Below are positions 52,899-62,266 of a stretch of DNA of 64,000 nt, piece by piece. The translations under genes and the position numbers were made by a program. Position 1 is the first letter of the stretch. Each line of letters opens with the position of its first letter. The notes beneath the pieces are model-generated. The model was not told the DNA's origin and made no database searches. It saw nothing but the letters and a program-made list of their open reading frames with translations. The DNA is taken from positions 1 to 64,000 of the forward strand of contig DVFP01000033.1 of the NCBI GenBank assembly GCA_018713145.1. The letters are read 5' to 3'. Origin of the DNA: Candidatus Scybalocola faecavium. Lineage in GTDB: Bacteria; Bacillota; Clostridia; Lachnospirales; Lachnospiraceae.

Positions 52899-54212
52899 AT
52901 GGCTTTTTGTGCAAAATGCGGAACACCGCTGAATGAAGCTGGGGTGTGTCCCAACTGTGGGTATGTGCTGCCCCAGAACAAGCGGCCTGTACAGGCTGGG
53001 CCTGCAGCAGGCAGTGAAAGTAGCGAAGTAACGGAAGGTCCGGTAAATTCTCAGATGAATCCGGGCGGATATGCTGCCGCAAATGCAGGAGATGCGGGTC
53101 CGGTTCCCGGTAATCCCCAGGAAAATCCTGCCCAGGGAATGGGCCAGGGTCAGATGGCAGCCGGCGCTCCCCAGGGACAGCCTTATTATGGTATGCCGCA
53201 AAATGGCGTTCCCGCCGGCGGACAGCAGCCTTATTATAATAACAATACAGCGCCCGGATATGGCAATGGCAGCGGTGCTTATGGTCAGGGCTCTCAGATG
53301 GGATATGGCCCCGGACCAAACGGATACAATGCCGGTCAGAATGGATACAATCCCCAGGGTGGCCCTTCTCAGGGACCGCAAGTGGGTCAGACAGGCCCTC
53401 AGATGGGATATAACCAGGGCCAGGGAGGTCCGCAAATGGGCCAGACAGGCCCTCAAATGGGTCAGAGCCCTCATATGGGTCAAAATGGTCCTTATTACGG
53501 AGGCCCTCAGGGACAGCCTTATTATGGCCAGATGCCTCCCCGTCAGCCAAGTGAATTGGGAAATAATATCCTCCAGTGGTTTTTAGGGATCTTCCAGAAG
53601 GATCCTTCGGCTGTATTTGAAAAAGCGGGAAGTTCAAAGTCTCCGGTCTGGGCCATCTATATGGCGATTTATGCATTTTTTGGAGCCCTTGCCATAGCAT
53701 TTTCCGTAGGAAGTTTATTAAGCGTGTTTGGAGATATTGGAGACCTGGGCTTTTTGGAAGAGATTTTTGAAAGAGCATCGATCCAGTCAGCGATCATTTC
53801 TTTTATTGCCGGACTTCTTTTCTATGCTGCCATTATGTTCCTTACCTCATTGATGGTATGGCTTTTGATGATTATTTTAGGAAAGAAGATCTCTTACTGG
53901 AGTGCATGTAATGTAACCATGGTGGCTTACATTCCGACGATATTGGCAACAGTATTTGATTTTATCTGTTCATTTACATTTGTCACATCCATAATCGCGT
54001 TTGTAGTGTCCTCTGTGGCATCTATAGCTACCATGATCCTGCTGTACTGCGGTATCAGCCGTCTGTCTGAAAATAAAAAGTCGGCGGTGTGGCCTTATGT
54101 TATTGCTCAGGCTGCGTTAAAAGTGGTAACTGTTATTATTGCAGTGATTTTTATCTTTGTGTGCGTACTTATTTTGTCAACAATGCTTGCTGCAATGTAC
54201 AGACCATGGTAA
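52899..54212 (+). CDS. Zinc-ribbon, Gly/Gln-rich, Yip1-type membrane protein
   Basis: The 437-residue protein opens with a zinc ribbon (AFCAKCGTPLNEAGVCPNCG). A low-complexity region of about 180 residues follows, dominated by Gly, Gln, Pro, Met, Tyr and Asn (units such as GQTGPQMG and GQPYYG). The last 220 residues hold about five membrane helices typical of Yip1-domain proteins. The repeats of GPQMG-type segments vary in number, suggesting slippage-prone DNA. Function is unknown; comparable zinc-ribbon membrane proteins are common in Lachnospiraceae. AAAGGAAG precedes ATG 52899. Confidence 0.78.
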   Translation: MAFCAKCGTPLNEAGVCPNCGYVLPQNKRPVQAGPAAGSESSEVTEGPVNSQMNPGGYAAANAGDAGPVPGNPQENPAQGMGQGQMAAGAPQGQPYYGMPQNGVPAGGQQPYYNNNTAPGYGNGSGAYGQGSQMGYGPGPNGYNAGQNGYNPQGGPSQGPQVGQTGPQMGYNQGQGGPQMGQTGPQMGQSPHMGQNGPYYGGPQGQPYYGQMPPRQPSELGNNILQWFLGIFQKDPSAVFEKAGSSKSPVWAIYMAIYAFFGALAIAFSVGSLLSVFGDIGDLGFLEEIFERASIQSAIISFIAGLLFYAAIMFLTSLMVWLLMIILGKKISYWSACNVTMVAYIPTILATVFDFICSFTFVTSIIAFVVSSVASIATMILLYCGISRLSENKKSAVWPYVIAQAALKVVTVIIAVIFIFVCVLILSTMLAAMYRPW

Positions 54213-54247
54213 TTACCGTAAACTGAATAATTGTGTACCCTGTCCAA

Positions 54248-54282
54248 CAGCCGTACCGGACTTTTCCGGTACGGCTTTTATA
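54248..54282 (+). terminator. Terminator after the zinc-ribbon membrane protein gene
   Basis: AGCCGTACCGG, a 6-nt loop and CCGGTACGGCT form a perfect 11-bp stem followed by TTTATATT. Confidence 0.9.
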
Positions 54283-54419
54283 TTATCACCTAATACAAAT
54301 ACAGAACTAAATACTTTACATTTGTAAAAATATTTTGGCGAAACCTGTCACATTTTGTCTTTGCACCGTGTTATATACGTGAACACTATAAACAGAGGAT
54401 TTTCTGATGGAGGTAGAAT

Positions 54420-54980
54420 ATGGACAGGGCGTACAGATTTTCGTCAGATGGTACAAATGGAAAATGTATAACCGATGGACAGTTCGTGTCACAATTATAT
54501 TTGACCTATGCAGATCAGCTTCGGCGTCAGGCTTACAGTATGCTTCATGATTACCACAGAGCTGAGGATGCGGTGCAGATCGTATTTACATCGGTTTTTC
54601 GGAACAGAGATAAGCTGACCAGAGATATAGAAAGCAAGGCGACGAAAAGTTATTTGTGTACCTCTTTAAAACGGACGGTATATAATTTGCAAAGAGATAA
54701 TAAAAAGTACAGGCTGGCGGAAGAAGAGGAGGATGAAGAAAAATTTCTGGGTATTGAAGATGACAGCTACATTTATGACGCAGTGACTTGTAAGGAAATG
54801 CTGGATGAGATCCGTATGCTTCCGCCTCAGTATTCGGAGGTTTTGATTATGCGTGTCGTATATAACCGCACAGTGCCGGAAATCTCCCAACTGTTGAATA
54901 TTGATGCGGCCCTTGTGCGGCAGAGGACCCATCGGGCAAGAGAAATCCTGAAAAAGCTTTATAAAGCCAAAAAACAATAG
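54420..54980 (+). CDS. ECF-type sigma-70 family RNA polymerase sigma factor
   Basis: The 186-residue product has region 2 (LYLTYADQLRRQAYSMLHDY, then HRAEDAVQIVFTSVFRNRDK) and region 4 (LPPQYSEVLIMRVVYNRTVP, then EISQLLNIDAALVRQRTHRA). An acidic stretch EEEEDEE links them. No anti-sigma gene follows; the next gene is an HtrA protease, so the pair may form an envelope stress response. GGAGG lies 7 bp before the ATG. The upstream region has a TATATA near 54373 but no convincing -35. Confidence 0.9.
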   Translation: MDRAYRFSSDGTNGKCITDGQFVSQLYLTYADQLRRQAYSMLHDYHRAEDAVQIVFTSVFRNRDKLTRDIESKATKSYLCTSLKRTVYNLQRDNKKYRLAEEEEDEEKFLGIEDDSYIYDAVTCKEMLDEIRMLPPQYSEVLIMRVVYNRTVPEISQLLNIDAALVRQRTHRAREILKKLYKAKKQ

Positions 54981-55114
54981 CCTTCGTTCAATTTTTTTTA
55001 CATCATATTCACAACAAAAACACAATTGACTGATAATATAATAGACGTAAAGAGGATAACGCCTTAAAGATCAGACATGATTTTTAAGTTATCGAATAAA
55101 GAAAGGTGATCAGT

Positions 55115-56773
55115 ATGTATAACGAATATGATGATGAAAAGAATTTATCCGGCAGCGGAATGAATCATAATACCGGCAGCGACGGCAGTTCTTATGACCA
55201 TACAGCTCCAGGTCAAGATACAGTTCAAAACAATCAGGTGGATCCGTCTCAGGACAGTGAGGATACATTTCCTCAAAATGGTATTTACCGTATGAAATTT
55301 GAAAATTACCAGTCCAAAGAAAATGGCACCGGCTATAATACTTATAATAATGGTACTTATAATAACAGCCAGAGTACCCAGGGAAATTACTATAACAGCG
55401 GCAGCTATGGTTCCGCAAATCATTATGATGCAGGAAACGGCACTTACAGCGGCAGCGAGAGCAGTTACGGAAGCGGCTACAGCTATTATGAGCAAAATAC
55501 TCCCTATACTCCTAATCGTAAGCAGAGACGCCGCCAGAAAAATAAAAAAGGCAGCACCGGGCGTCAGCTGGCTAAAGTCATATGCTTTGGCCTTGTGTTC
55601 GGCCTGGTTGCCGGCGGAACGATGTGGGGTGTCAATACTTTAGGCAATATGGCCACAGGCGGCAGCAGCGCCGGATCTCAGGCAGCCTCAGACGGGGATT
55701 TTTCCATTGATGTCGTAAAGACATCTTCCACAAATGTGGAAACCATGGAAGGGACAGATGTTTCTGATATTGTCAGCGAAGCGGAAAACTCCATTGTTGC
55801 AGTAAATACACTGATTCAGACCACACAGAAGGATTTCTTCGGACGGACCTATTCCCAGGAAGGCGCAGGCGCTGGATCGGGAATCATTTTCAGTGAAGAT
55901 AACGGCACGATGTATATTGTTACAAATTACCATGTGATCGAAAATTCCACAGAGGTCAATGTTACCTTCTCTGATGGTTCTTCTGCATCTGCTCAGATCC
56001 GGGGATATGATTCTGACGCGGATATTGCTGTGCTGACTGTGGATATGAGCCAGTTAAGTGAAGATACATTAAATACAGTAAAGATTGCCGTATTGGGAGA
56101 TTCGGATGCCCTTCAGGTAGGGGAAGGCGCCATTGCCATCGGCAACGCATTAGGCTATGGACAGTCTGTGACTACCGGTACGATCAGTGCCGTAGACAGG
56201 GAAGTTCAAATGACTGATGGAACAAAAACCATGATCCAGACCGATGCCGCCATTAACGAAGGCAACAGCGGCGGTGCTCTTTTAAATACAAAGGGTGAGG
56301 TCATTGGTATTAACAGCGCAAAACTTTACGGTGAGACAGTAGAGGGCATGGGCTATGCGATCCCGATCAACAGCGCTCTGGAAACGATCAATAACATTCT
56401 CAGCGGCAAAGTAAAGACGGATGAAAACACAGCAAGCCTTGGAATTTACGGCGGAACCATCAGCGATACCTATACCCAGACTTACGGATGGCCGGCCGGG
56501 GTTTATGTAAGCAGTGTGATTGACAATTCTGCAGCACAGCGTGCAGGAATCCAGCCCGGATATATTATTACAGCCTTTAACGGAGAAACGGTTACGACCA
56601 TTGAACAGCTTCAGGAAGCAATTAAAGCATGCAGCCCCGGGGACGAAGCGACGATTACCGTTCAGGTTCCAAATGATCAGGGACAGTATACAGAAGAGCT
56701 TACATTAACAACACTTCTTGGCTCTGTAGCAGAAACGAATGAAAATTCCGGAACAGGAACGACTCAGCAGTAA
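55115..56773 (+). CDS. HtrA/DegP-like membrane-anchored serine protease with PDZ domain
   Basis: The 552-residue protein has an N-terminal cytoplasmic, Gly/Ser/Tyr/Asn-rich tract (to about 145), one membrane helix (about 150-175), a trypsin-like domain and a C-terminal PDZ domain (about 430-530). Catalytic residues are visible: His in TNYHVIENS (about 272), Asp in DSDADIAVLTV (about 305) and Ser in NEGNSGGALLN (about 384). It should degrade misfolded proteins outside the membrane. ATG 55115 follows GAAAGGTGAT. A TATAAT lies about 75 bp upstream. Confidence 0.94.
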   Translation: MYNEYDDEKNLSGSGMNHNTGSDGSSYDHTAPGQDTVQNNQVDPSQDSEDTFPQNGIYRMKFENYQSKENGTGYNTYNNGTYNNSQSTQGNYYNSGSYGSANHYDAGNGTYSGSESSYGSGYSYYEQNTPYTPNRKQRRRQKNKKGSTGRQLAKVICFGLVFGLVAGGTMWGVNTLGNMATGGSSAGSQAASDGDFSIDVVKTSSTNVETMEGTDVSDIVSEAENSIVAVNTLIQTTQKDFFGRTYSQEGAGAGSGIIFSEDNGTMYIVTNYHVIENSTEVNVTFSDGSSASAQIRGYDSDADIAVLTVDMSQLSEDTLNTVKIAVLGDSDALQVGEGAIAIGNALGYGQSVTTGTISAVDREVQMTDGTKTMIQTDAAINEGNSGGALLNTKGEVIGINSAKLYGETVEGMGYAIPINSALETINNILSGKVKTDENTASLGIYGGTISDTYTQTYGWPAGVYVSSVIDNSAAQRAGIQPGYIITAFNGETVTTIEQLQEAIKACSPGDEATITVQVPNDQGQYTEELTLTTLLGSVAETNENSGTGTTQQ

Positions 56774-56812
56774 GCCGATAGGTGTTTAAGCCTGAAAATA
56801 GAAATAACTGAA

Positions 56813-56858
56813 AAAGCAGCGCGGAAAATCTTACCGGTTTCCCGCGCTGCTTCTTTTT
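56813..56858 (+). terminator. Terminator after the HtrA gene
   Basis: AAGCAGCGCGG and CCGCGCTGCTT pair perfectly around a 17-nt loop, followed by CTTTTT. Confidence 0.9.
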
Positions 56859-56929
56859 GACACCGGGATCTGACTTAAAAACCGGGATAAGGATACCGCG
56901 CTCCCAGCGGATTACATGCACAGGGGTTG

Positions 56930-56958
56930 TTGACTGTAAATTCACAATCGACTATAAT
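56930..56958 (+). promoter_or_regulatory. Promoter of the ClpX-type gene
   Basis: TTGACT (56930-56935) and a perfect TATAAT (56953-56958) are 17 bp apart, about 60 bp before the start codon. Confidence 0.88.
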
Positions 56959-57020
56959 AGTAGATAACCCGTTGAGACGGTTTCAGGATGTGACCAGATC
57001 AGACACAGGAGGAAAATACA

Positions 57021-58457
57021 ATGAGTGATGACATAAAAAAAGATGAGGTGCTTGATCAGTCCTCAGATAAAAATAAAGATCAGTCTTCAGACAAAAAACA
57101 GTATGAAGATATTTGCTATATATGCCGGCGTCCGGAAAGCAAAGCGGGAAAGATGATCCATCTTCCCATGAACAACAGTATCTGCATTTGCTCAGACTGT
57201 ATGCAGAAAAGTCTGGATGCTATGAATAACAGCCATTTTAATTATTCAGATATGATGAACCAGATCAATTTCCAGGATTTGTTTAACATGCCCGGAATGG
57301 GGCAGATGATGGAGGATCCGGTGCCAAAGTCCCAGAAGATCAAAAAGCGCAAGCCGAAAGAGGAGCAAAAGCCTATGATCGATCTGAAAAACATACCGGC
57401 TCCCCATAAGATCAAGGCCCAGCTGGATGATTATGTTATCGGCCAGGAACGGGCGAAAAAGGTTATGTCTGTGGCCGTTTATAATCACTATAAACGGGTG
57501 GCCACCAACACGATGGATGACATTGAGATCGAAAAGTCCAATATGCTTATGATCGGGCCGACAGGAAGCGGCAAGACTTATCTTGTCCGCACACTGGCCA
57601 AGCTCCTTAACGTGCCTTTGGCTATCACTGATGCCACATCTTTGACAGAAGCCGGATATATCGGTGATGATATTGAAAGCGTTGTGTCCAAGCTTTTGGC
57701 AGCAGCGGACAATGATGTGGAAAAAGCAGAGCAGGGGATCATATTTATTGACGAGATCGATAAGATCGCTAAAAAGAAAAATACTACAAGCCGGGATGTA
57801 AGCGGAGAATCGGTACAGCAGGGTCTGCTGAAACTTTTAGAGGGCAGTGATGTGGAGGTTCCTGTAGGAGCCAGCAGTAAAAATGCCATGGTGCCGTTAG
57901 TGACTGTAAACACAAGAAATATATTATTTATTTGCGGCGGCGCATTTCCGGACCTGGAGAATATTATTAAGGAGCGGCTCAATAAGAAAAGCTCTATGGG
58001 CTTTGGCGCTGACTTAAGTGATAAGTATGACCATGTGGAAAATCTTATGGATCAGGTCACTGTAGATGACTTGAGGGAATTTGGCATGATTCCGGAATTT
58101 ATCGGACGTCTGCCGATTATATTTACCCTTCAGGGATTGGATAAAGACATGCTTGTCAAGATCCTGAAGGAGCCGAAAAATGCTATTTTAAAACAGTACC
58201 AAAAGCTTCTGGCATTAGACGAGGTGGATCTGCGCTTTGATGACGGGGCTATTGAAGCTATTGCCGAAAAAGCGATCCAGAAAAAGACCGGCGCGAGAGC
58301 TCTCCGGTCGATCATTGAGGATTTTATGCTGGATATTATGTATGAAATCCCCAAAGATGATAATATTGGCTCGGTAACGATTACAAGAGATTATATTGAA
58401 CATACCGGCGGACCGGTGATCCAGATGCGGGGCGTAGGAGCTATTGAACAAAAATAA
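57021..58457 (+). CDS. clpX: ClpX-type AAA+ unfoldase with N-terminal extension
   Basis: ClpX unfolds tagged proteins for ClpP. The 478-residue product has a charged N-terminal extension (about 28 residues of Asp/Lys/Gln/Ser), a zinc domain (CYIC at 32-35, CSDC at 57-60), Walker A GPTGSGKT (about 180), Walker B FIDEIDK, GYIGDD pore loop, SRDVSGESVQQGLLKLLEGS and sensor GARALRS. The ClpP-docking IGF loop reads MGF (KKSSMGFGADL), still within the permitted pattern. It is longer than the usual 410-430 residues, and neither clpP nor tig is adjacent, so it may be a second ClpX rather than the housekeeping copy. Confidence 0.9.
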   Translation: MSDDIKKDEVLDQSSDKNKDQSSDKKQYEDICYICRRPESKAGKMIHLPMNNSICICSDCMQKSLDAMNNSHFNYSDMMNQINFQDLFNMPGMGQMMEDPVPKSQKIKKRKPKEEQKPMIDLKNIPAPHKIKAQLDDYVIGQERAKKVMSVAVYNHYKRVATNTMDDIEIEKSNMLMIGPTGSGKTYLVRTLAKLLNVPLAITDATSLTEAGYIGDDIESVVSKLLAAADNDVEKAEQGIIFIDEIDKIAKKKNTTSRDVSGESVQQGLLKLLEGSDVEVPVGASSKNAMVPLVTVNTRNILFICGGAFPDLENIIKERLNKKSSMGFGADLSDKYDHVENLMDQVTVDDLREFGMIPEFIGRLPIIFTLQGLDKDMLVKILKEPKNAILKQYQKLLALDEVDLRFDDGAIEAIAEKAIQKKTGARALRSIIEDFMLDIMYEIPKDDNIGSVTITRDYIEHTGGPVIQMRGVGAIEQK

Positions 58458-58523
58458 CGGTATTAACTTTTATTTGGTGAATATACTAATTTAATGAAAG
58501 AGTTTCACCGGGAGGCCAGGACA

Positions 58524-60224
58524 ATGTCTGCGTGTACGGATACTATCGTTTCACAAGATTACGCGGATTATATTGTTGAGTATGGAGGAAATGAAGCCTT
58601 TATTTATGAGATCTATCAGACAGACTGTGTGCAGATCTTTAATGAGCGGTACGGGGCGTTCCATCTTCCTGTAACTTCCATGGAAATGGCGGTAAATCTG
58701 CTGACTTACAGCGCTATTCCTAAGCTGTACGGGCTTATGGATTCATCGTCTATGGAAAGTTCTGGGATTATACGTCTTCAGCGGCAGCCATATTTAAATC
58801 TTACAGGTCAGGATATTATTATAGGGATCATTGATACAGGCATTGACTTTACCCACCCGGCTTTTCGCCGGTCCGACGGCTCTACAAGAATCGTCAGGCT
58901 TTGGGATCAGGGCATTGAAGCTGTCGGGAAAGAAAACGCAGCTCCCCAGGTGGATTACGGTACAGTGTACACCAGTGGAGACATTGACCGGGCGTTAAAT
59001 TCAGAGGAACCCTTTTTGCAGGTTCCCTCCCGGGATACCATTGGTCATGGGACTTTCCTTGCGGGAATCGCTGCCGGCACCCCTGATGCGGCCAACGATT
59101 TTACAGGGGCCGCGCCAGGGGGAGATATTGCTGTAGTTAAGCTAAAACCTGCCAAGGATTATTTGCGGCGCTATTATAATATCCGGGACGGCGTGCCTGC
59201 ATTTCAGGAAAATGATATTATGGCCGGAGTTGCCTTCCTATTTCGCCTGTCGCAGCTTTTGAAAAAACCGGTGTCCATATGCATCGGCCTGGGAACAAAT
59301 TCCGGGGATCATAACGGAAATTCCTACCTGGCAGGCTACCTGAACATGACGGGGACTCTGGCCGGTGTGAGCATTGCATGTGCCGGGGGAAATGAGTCTA
59401 ACCGGGGCTGCCACTATCTGGGGCGCCTGGAGGCGTCTGAGGATTATGCGGAAGCAGAGCTTCGGGTAGGGCCGGAAGAAAAGGGTTTTATTGCAGAGCT
59501 GTGGGGAAAGCCGCCGGATATTTTTTCTGTGGGTTTTGTTTCCCCCGGCGGCGAGACAGTGGCACGGCTTGTGCCGGAGACCGGTCAGGTGCAAAGGATC
59601 TCTTTTTTGCTGGAGCCGACACGGATTTTTGTAAATCACAGGATCGTAGAGTCGGCCTCCGGCGGTCAGGTGATTTTTATGCGATTTGAAGATCCGGTGC
59701 CGGGAATCTGGAAGATCCGGGTCTACGGGGAAAATCTCCTTTTCAGGAATTTTCATATGTGGCTGCCGATCCACGGCTTTATTACGGAAGATACACAGTT
59801 TCTTGCGCCGCAGCCGGACAATACGGTTACCGGTCCGGGAGACGGAGCCCAGATCATTGGTGTTGGTGCTTATAATCACTATAATAACAGCATCTACCTG
59901 TATTCCGGAAGAGGATTTACCCCGGAGGGTACAGTGGTTCCCCAGCTTTGCGGACCGGGAGTCAATGTTTTTGGCCCGGGATTAAATGGCCGGTATACGA
60001 CTATGAGCGGCACCAGTGTGGCAGCAGCCCATGTATGCGGAGCGGCAGCCCTGCTCCTTCAGTGGGGGATCTACCGGCAGGGAGATTATTCCATGTCAAC
60101 GACCCAGGTTCGCCAGTATTTGATCCGGGGGGCTCAAAGATCGGCAGATCTTTTTTATCCCAGCCGGATTTGGGGCTACGGGACTTTGGATGTATATGGT
60201 GCCTTTGAAATATTCATTACATAA
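58524..60224 (+). CDS. S8 subtilisin-family protease, Csp-like
   Basis: The 566-residue protein has the subtilase triad: Asp in IIGIIDTGIDFTHP (D104), His in DTIGHGTFLAGIAAGT (H175) and Ser in MSGTSVAAAHVCGAAA (S498). It lacks a signal peptide and has an N-terminal prodomain-like region and a large beta-rich insertion between His and Ser. This is the layout of the clostridial CspA/B/C germination proteases and their relatives, which are widespread in Lachnospiraceae. All three catalytic residues are kept, unlike CspC-type pseudoproteases. ATG 58524 is chosen because GGGAGG lies 8 bp upstream. Confidence 0.9.
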   Translation: MSACTDTIVSQDYADYIVEYGGNEAFIYEIYQTDCVQIFNERYGAFHLPVTSMEMAVNLLTYSAIPKLYGLMDSSSMESSGIIRLQRQPYLNLTGQDIIIGIIDTGIDFTHPAFRRSDGSTRIVRLWDQGIEAVGKENAAPQVDYGTVYTSGDIDRALNSEEPFLQVPSRDTIGHGTFLAGIAAGTPDAANDFTGAAPGGDIAVVKLKPAKDYLRRYYNIRDGVPAFQENDIMAGVAFLFRLSQLLKKPVSICIGLGTNSGDHNGNSYLAGYLNMTGTLAGVSIACAGGNESNRGCHYLGRLEASEDYAEAELRVGPEEKGFIAELWGKPPDIFSVGFVSPGGETVARLVPETGQVQRISFLLEPTRIFVNHRIVESASGGQVIFMRFEDPVPGIWKIRVYGENLLFRNFHMWLPIHGFITEDTQFLAPQPDNTVTGPGDGAQIIGVGAYNHYNNSIYLYSGRGFTPEGTVVPQLCGPGVNVFGPGLNGRYTTMSGTSVAAAHVCGAAALLLQWGIYRQGDYSMSTTQVRQYLIRGAQRSADLFYPSRIWGYGTLDVYGAFEIFIT

Positions 60225-60240
60225 GATAGGAGGAGAGCAT

Positions 60241-60711
60241 ATGTCAGTATTTGATGATCTGAAGAAAAATGTTACAGACTTTACTGAAAATGTAGCTAAA
60301 AAGTCATCTGTGGCGATTGAAACTCAAAAGCTGAAGATGAAAAAATCGTCCCTGGAAAGCGATATGCGGGACTGCTATATTGCTTTGGGCCGGCTTTATG
60401 AAAAGCGCCTGACGGCTCAGGGAGAAAAAGGCACAGAGGAAAGCCGGATCGTAGAGCAGCTTGCGCAGCTCAGGGCCTCTGTTTCCCAGATCCAGGAAGA
60501 TTTAAGAAAGCAAAAAGGTGTGGTCACCTGTCCATCCTGCGGACGGGATGTCTCCAAAGCGTATGAATTTTGCCCTAAATGCGGAGCGCCGTTAAAGGAA
60601 AAGGCATCATCCCGGGAGGAAAAAGGAGAAGAAAAATCCCGGGAAACTCAGGATGAAGAAAAACAGACCGGATCCGGCGGACCGGATGAAAGTCACAACA
60701 TAGGTCAATAG
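60241..60711 (+). CDS. Small coiled-coil protein with C-terminal zinc ribbon
   Basis: The 156-residue product begins SVFDDLKKNVTDFTENVAKK, a predicted helix. A charged coiled coil follows (about 25-95) and a zinc ribbon (CPSCGRDVSKAYEFCPKCG, about 98-116), then a disordered Lys/Glu/Ser tail. Similar zinc-ribbon helical proteins are common in clostridia, with unknown function. AGGAGGAG precedes ATG 60241, 16 bp after the subtilase stop, so it is probably co-transcribed. Confidence 0.8.
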   Translation: MSVFDDLKKNVTDFTENVAKKSSVAIETQKLKMKKSSLESDMRDCYIALGRLYEKRLTAQGEKGTEESRIVEQLAQLRASVSQIQEDLRKQKGVVTCPSCGRDVSKAYEFCPKCGAPLKEKASSREEKGEEKSRETQDEEKQTGSGGPDESHNIGQ

Positions 60712-60745
60712 GCCGGGGACTTGTCTCAGGCTTAGGACATAGATC

Positions 60746-60776
60746 AGCCGGGAATTTTTTATATTCCAGGCTCTTT
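60746..60776 (+). terminator. Terminator before the aminopeptidase gene
   Basis: AGCCGGGAAT and ATTCCAGGCT pair with one mismatch around TTTTTAT-type loop, followed by CTTTT. Confidence 0.7.
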
Positions 60777-60823
60777 TGGGCATTGCCCTAAAAATATTAA
60801 ATGACAACGAGAGGAAGAAAACC

Positions 60824-62263
60824 ATGAAGAACAAAGAAGTACAGGAATTGGAAAAAAAGCTGACCTATAAGCGGGAAAGCGCTTGGAACAGCTATAACGA
60901 AAAGCAGAAGGAGAAGATCTTTGCTTTTGCTGATAAGTATAAGAGCTTTCTTGATGATGGTAAAACGGAAAGAGAGTGTGTGGAAGCGTGCATCGCCCGC
61001 TTGGAGAAAAACGGTTTTGTCAATGCTGAGAGTAAGGAGCAGTTTGCTCCCGGAGATCGGGTTTACCGCAGCATCCGCAATAAAGGTCTTGTAGCCGCAG
61101 TGATCGGCACTGAGCCGGTTACTGACGGTATGAACATCCTTGGCGCCCATATTGATTCTCCCCATATTGATCTAAAACCGACTCCGTTATATGAGGATGG
61201 AGGTCTGGCCCTGATGAAGACCCATTATTACGGCGGCATTAAAAAATATCAGTGGTCCACCATGCCTTTAGCCCTTCATGGCATTATGTATAATAGTGAT
61301 GGAGAAAAGATCCGTGTCAATGTAGGCGAGGATGAAAATGATCCTGTATTTATGATCAGCGAGCTTTTAGTTCATTTAAGCCAGGAGCAGCTTGCCCGGA
61401 AGGCTTCTGAAGCGGTAAAAGGTGAAGAACTGAACGTTTTGGTCGGCGGTATGCCTATTGAAGACAAGGAAGCAAAGGAAGGCATTAAGCTGGCTGTCCT
61501 TAAACTTTTAAATGACAAGTACGGTATTACGGAAAAAGATTTTATGACAGCGGAAATTGAAATGGTTCCGGCATATAAGGCAAAGGATATTGGTTTTGAC
61601 CGGTCTTATGTAGGCGCTTACGGACAGGATGACCGGGTGTGCGCCTATACCTCTTTGGCAGCCCTGATGAAGGTTAAAAATCCGGAACGCACATGCGTGT
61701 GTCTGTTCTCTGATAAAGAAGAAGTTGGCAGCATGGGAAATTCCGGCGCTCAGTCCCTTCTTTATGAAAATGCTCTGATCGAGCTGATCGTAAAAACATC
61801 CGGAAGCTGCAGTATGTGGGATTTCAGAAAATGCATGAACCATTCCCACATGCTTTCTTCTGATGTTACAGCCGCATTTGATCCTACCTATGCTTCTGCC
61901 TTTGATAAGTCCAACACAGCCTATGCCGGCAGCGGCGTATGCCTGTTAAAGTATACAGGTTCCAGAGGAAAAGCAGGCTCAAATGATGCCCACAGTGAAT
62001 TTTTCAACACAGTGGCATCTGTATTTGCCAAGGAGGAAATCCCATGGCAGACCGGTGAGCTGGGGCGTGTAGATCTGGGCGGCGGCGGAACGATTGCCGC
62101 GGATATGGCTAACAAAGGCATGAATGTAATTGACTGCGGCGTTCCTGTCCTGTCTATGCACGCGCCTTTTGAAGTGACCAGCAAGGCAGATATTTACAGC
62201 ACTTATGAAGGCTTCCTTGCTTTCCTTAAAAAGATGAAAAAAGACATTGAGGGTCTTGCCTGA
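60824..62263 (+). CDS. M18-family aminopeptidase
   Basis: This zinc aminopeptidase removes N-terminal, often acidic or hydrophobic, residues from peptides in the cytoplasm. The 479-residue product contains GAHIDSPHIDLKPTPLYEDG (metal His-Asp), LMKTHYYGGIKKYQWSTMPL, LFSDKEEVGSMGNSGAQS (catalytic Glu-Glu) and SMHAPFEVTSKADIYSTYEG (last metal His). ATG 60824 has GAGAGGAAG upstream. It ends 3 bp before the MobA-like gene. Confidence 0.94.
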   Translation: MKNKEVQELEKKLTYKRESAWNSYNEKQKEKIFAFADKYKSFLDDGKTERECVEACIARLEKNGFVNAESKEQFAPGDRVYRSIRNKGLVAAVIGTEPVTDGMNILGAHIDSPHIDLKPTPLYEDGGLALMKTHYYGGIKKYQWSTMPLALHGIMYNSDGEKIRVNVGEDENDPVFMISELLVHLSQEQLARKASEAVKGEELNVLVGGMPIEDKEAKEGIKLAVLKLLNDKYGITEKDFMTAEIEMVPAYKAKDIGFDRSYVGAYGQDDRVCAYTSLAALMKVKNPERTCVCLFSDKEEVGSMGNSGAQSLLYENALIELIVKTSGSCSMWDFRKCMNHSHMLSSDVTAAFDPTYASAFDKSNTAYAGSGVCLLKYTGSRGKAGSNDAHSEFFNTVASVFAKEEIPWQTGELGRVDLGGGGTIAADMANKGMNVIDCGVPVLSMHAPFEVTSKADIYSTYEGFLAFLKKMKKDIEGLA

Positions 62264-62266
62264 TCG

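Noticed and set aside
53071..53586. 171-codon frame within the zinc-ribbon membrane protein gene
   Set aside because: An out-of-frame shadow caused by the repetitive codons.
52756..53778. 340-codon minus-strand frame opposite the Gly/Gln-rich gene
   Set aside because: A shadow of low-complexity coding DNA on the other strand, which has the ribosome binding site, promoter and domain structure.
55110..55495. Minus-strand frames opposite the HtrA N-terminus
   Set aside because: Shadows of the Gly/Ser/Tyr-rich coding tract.
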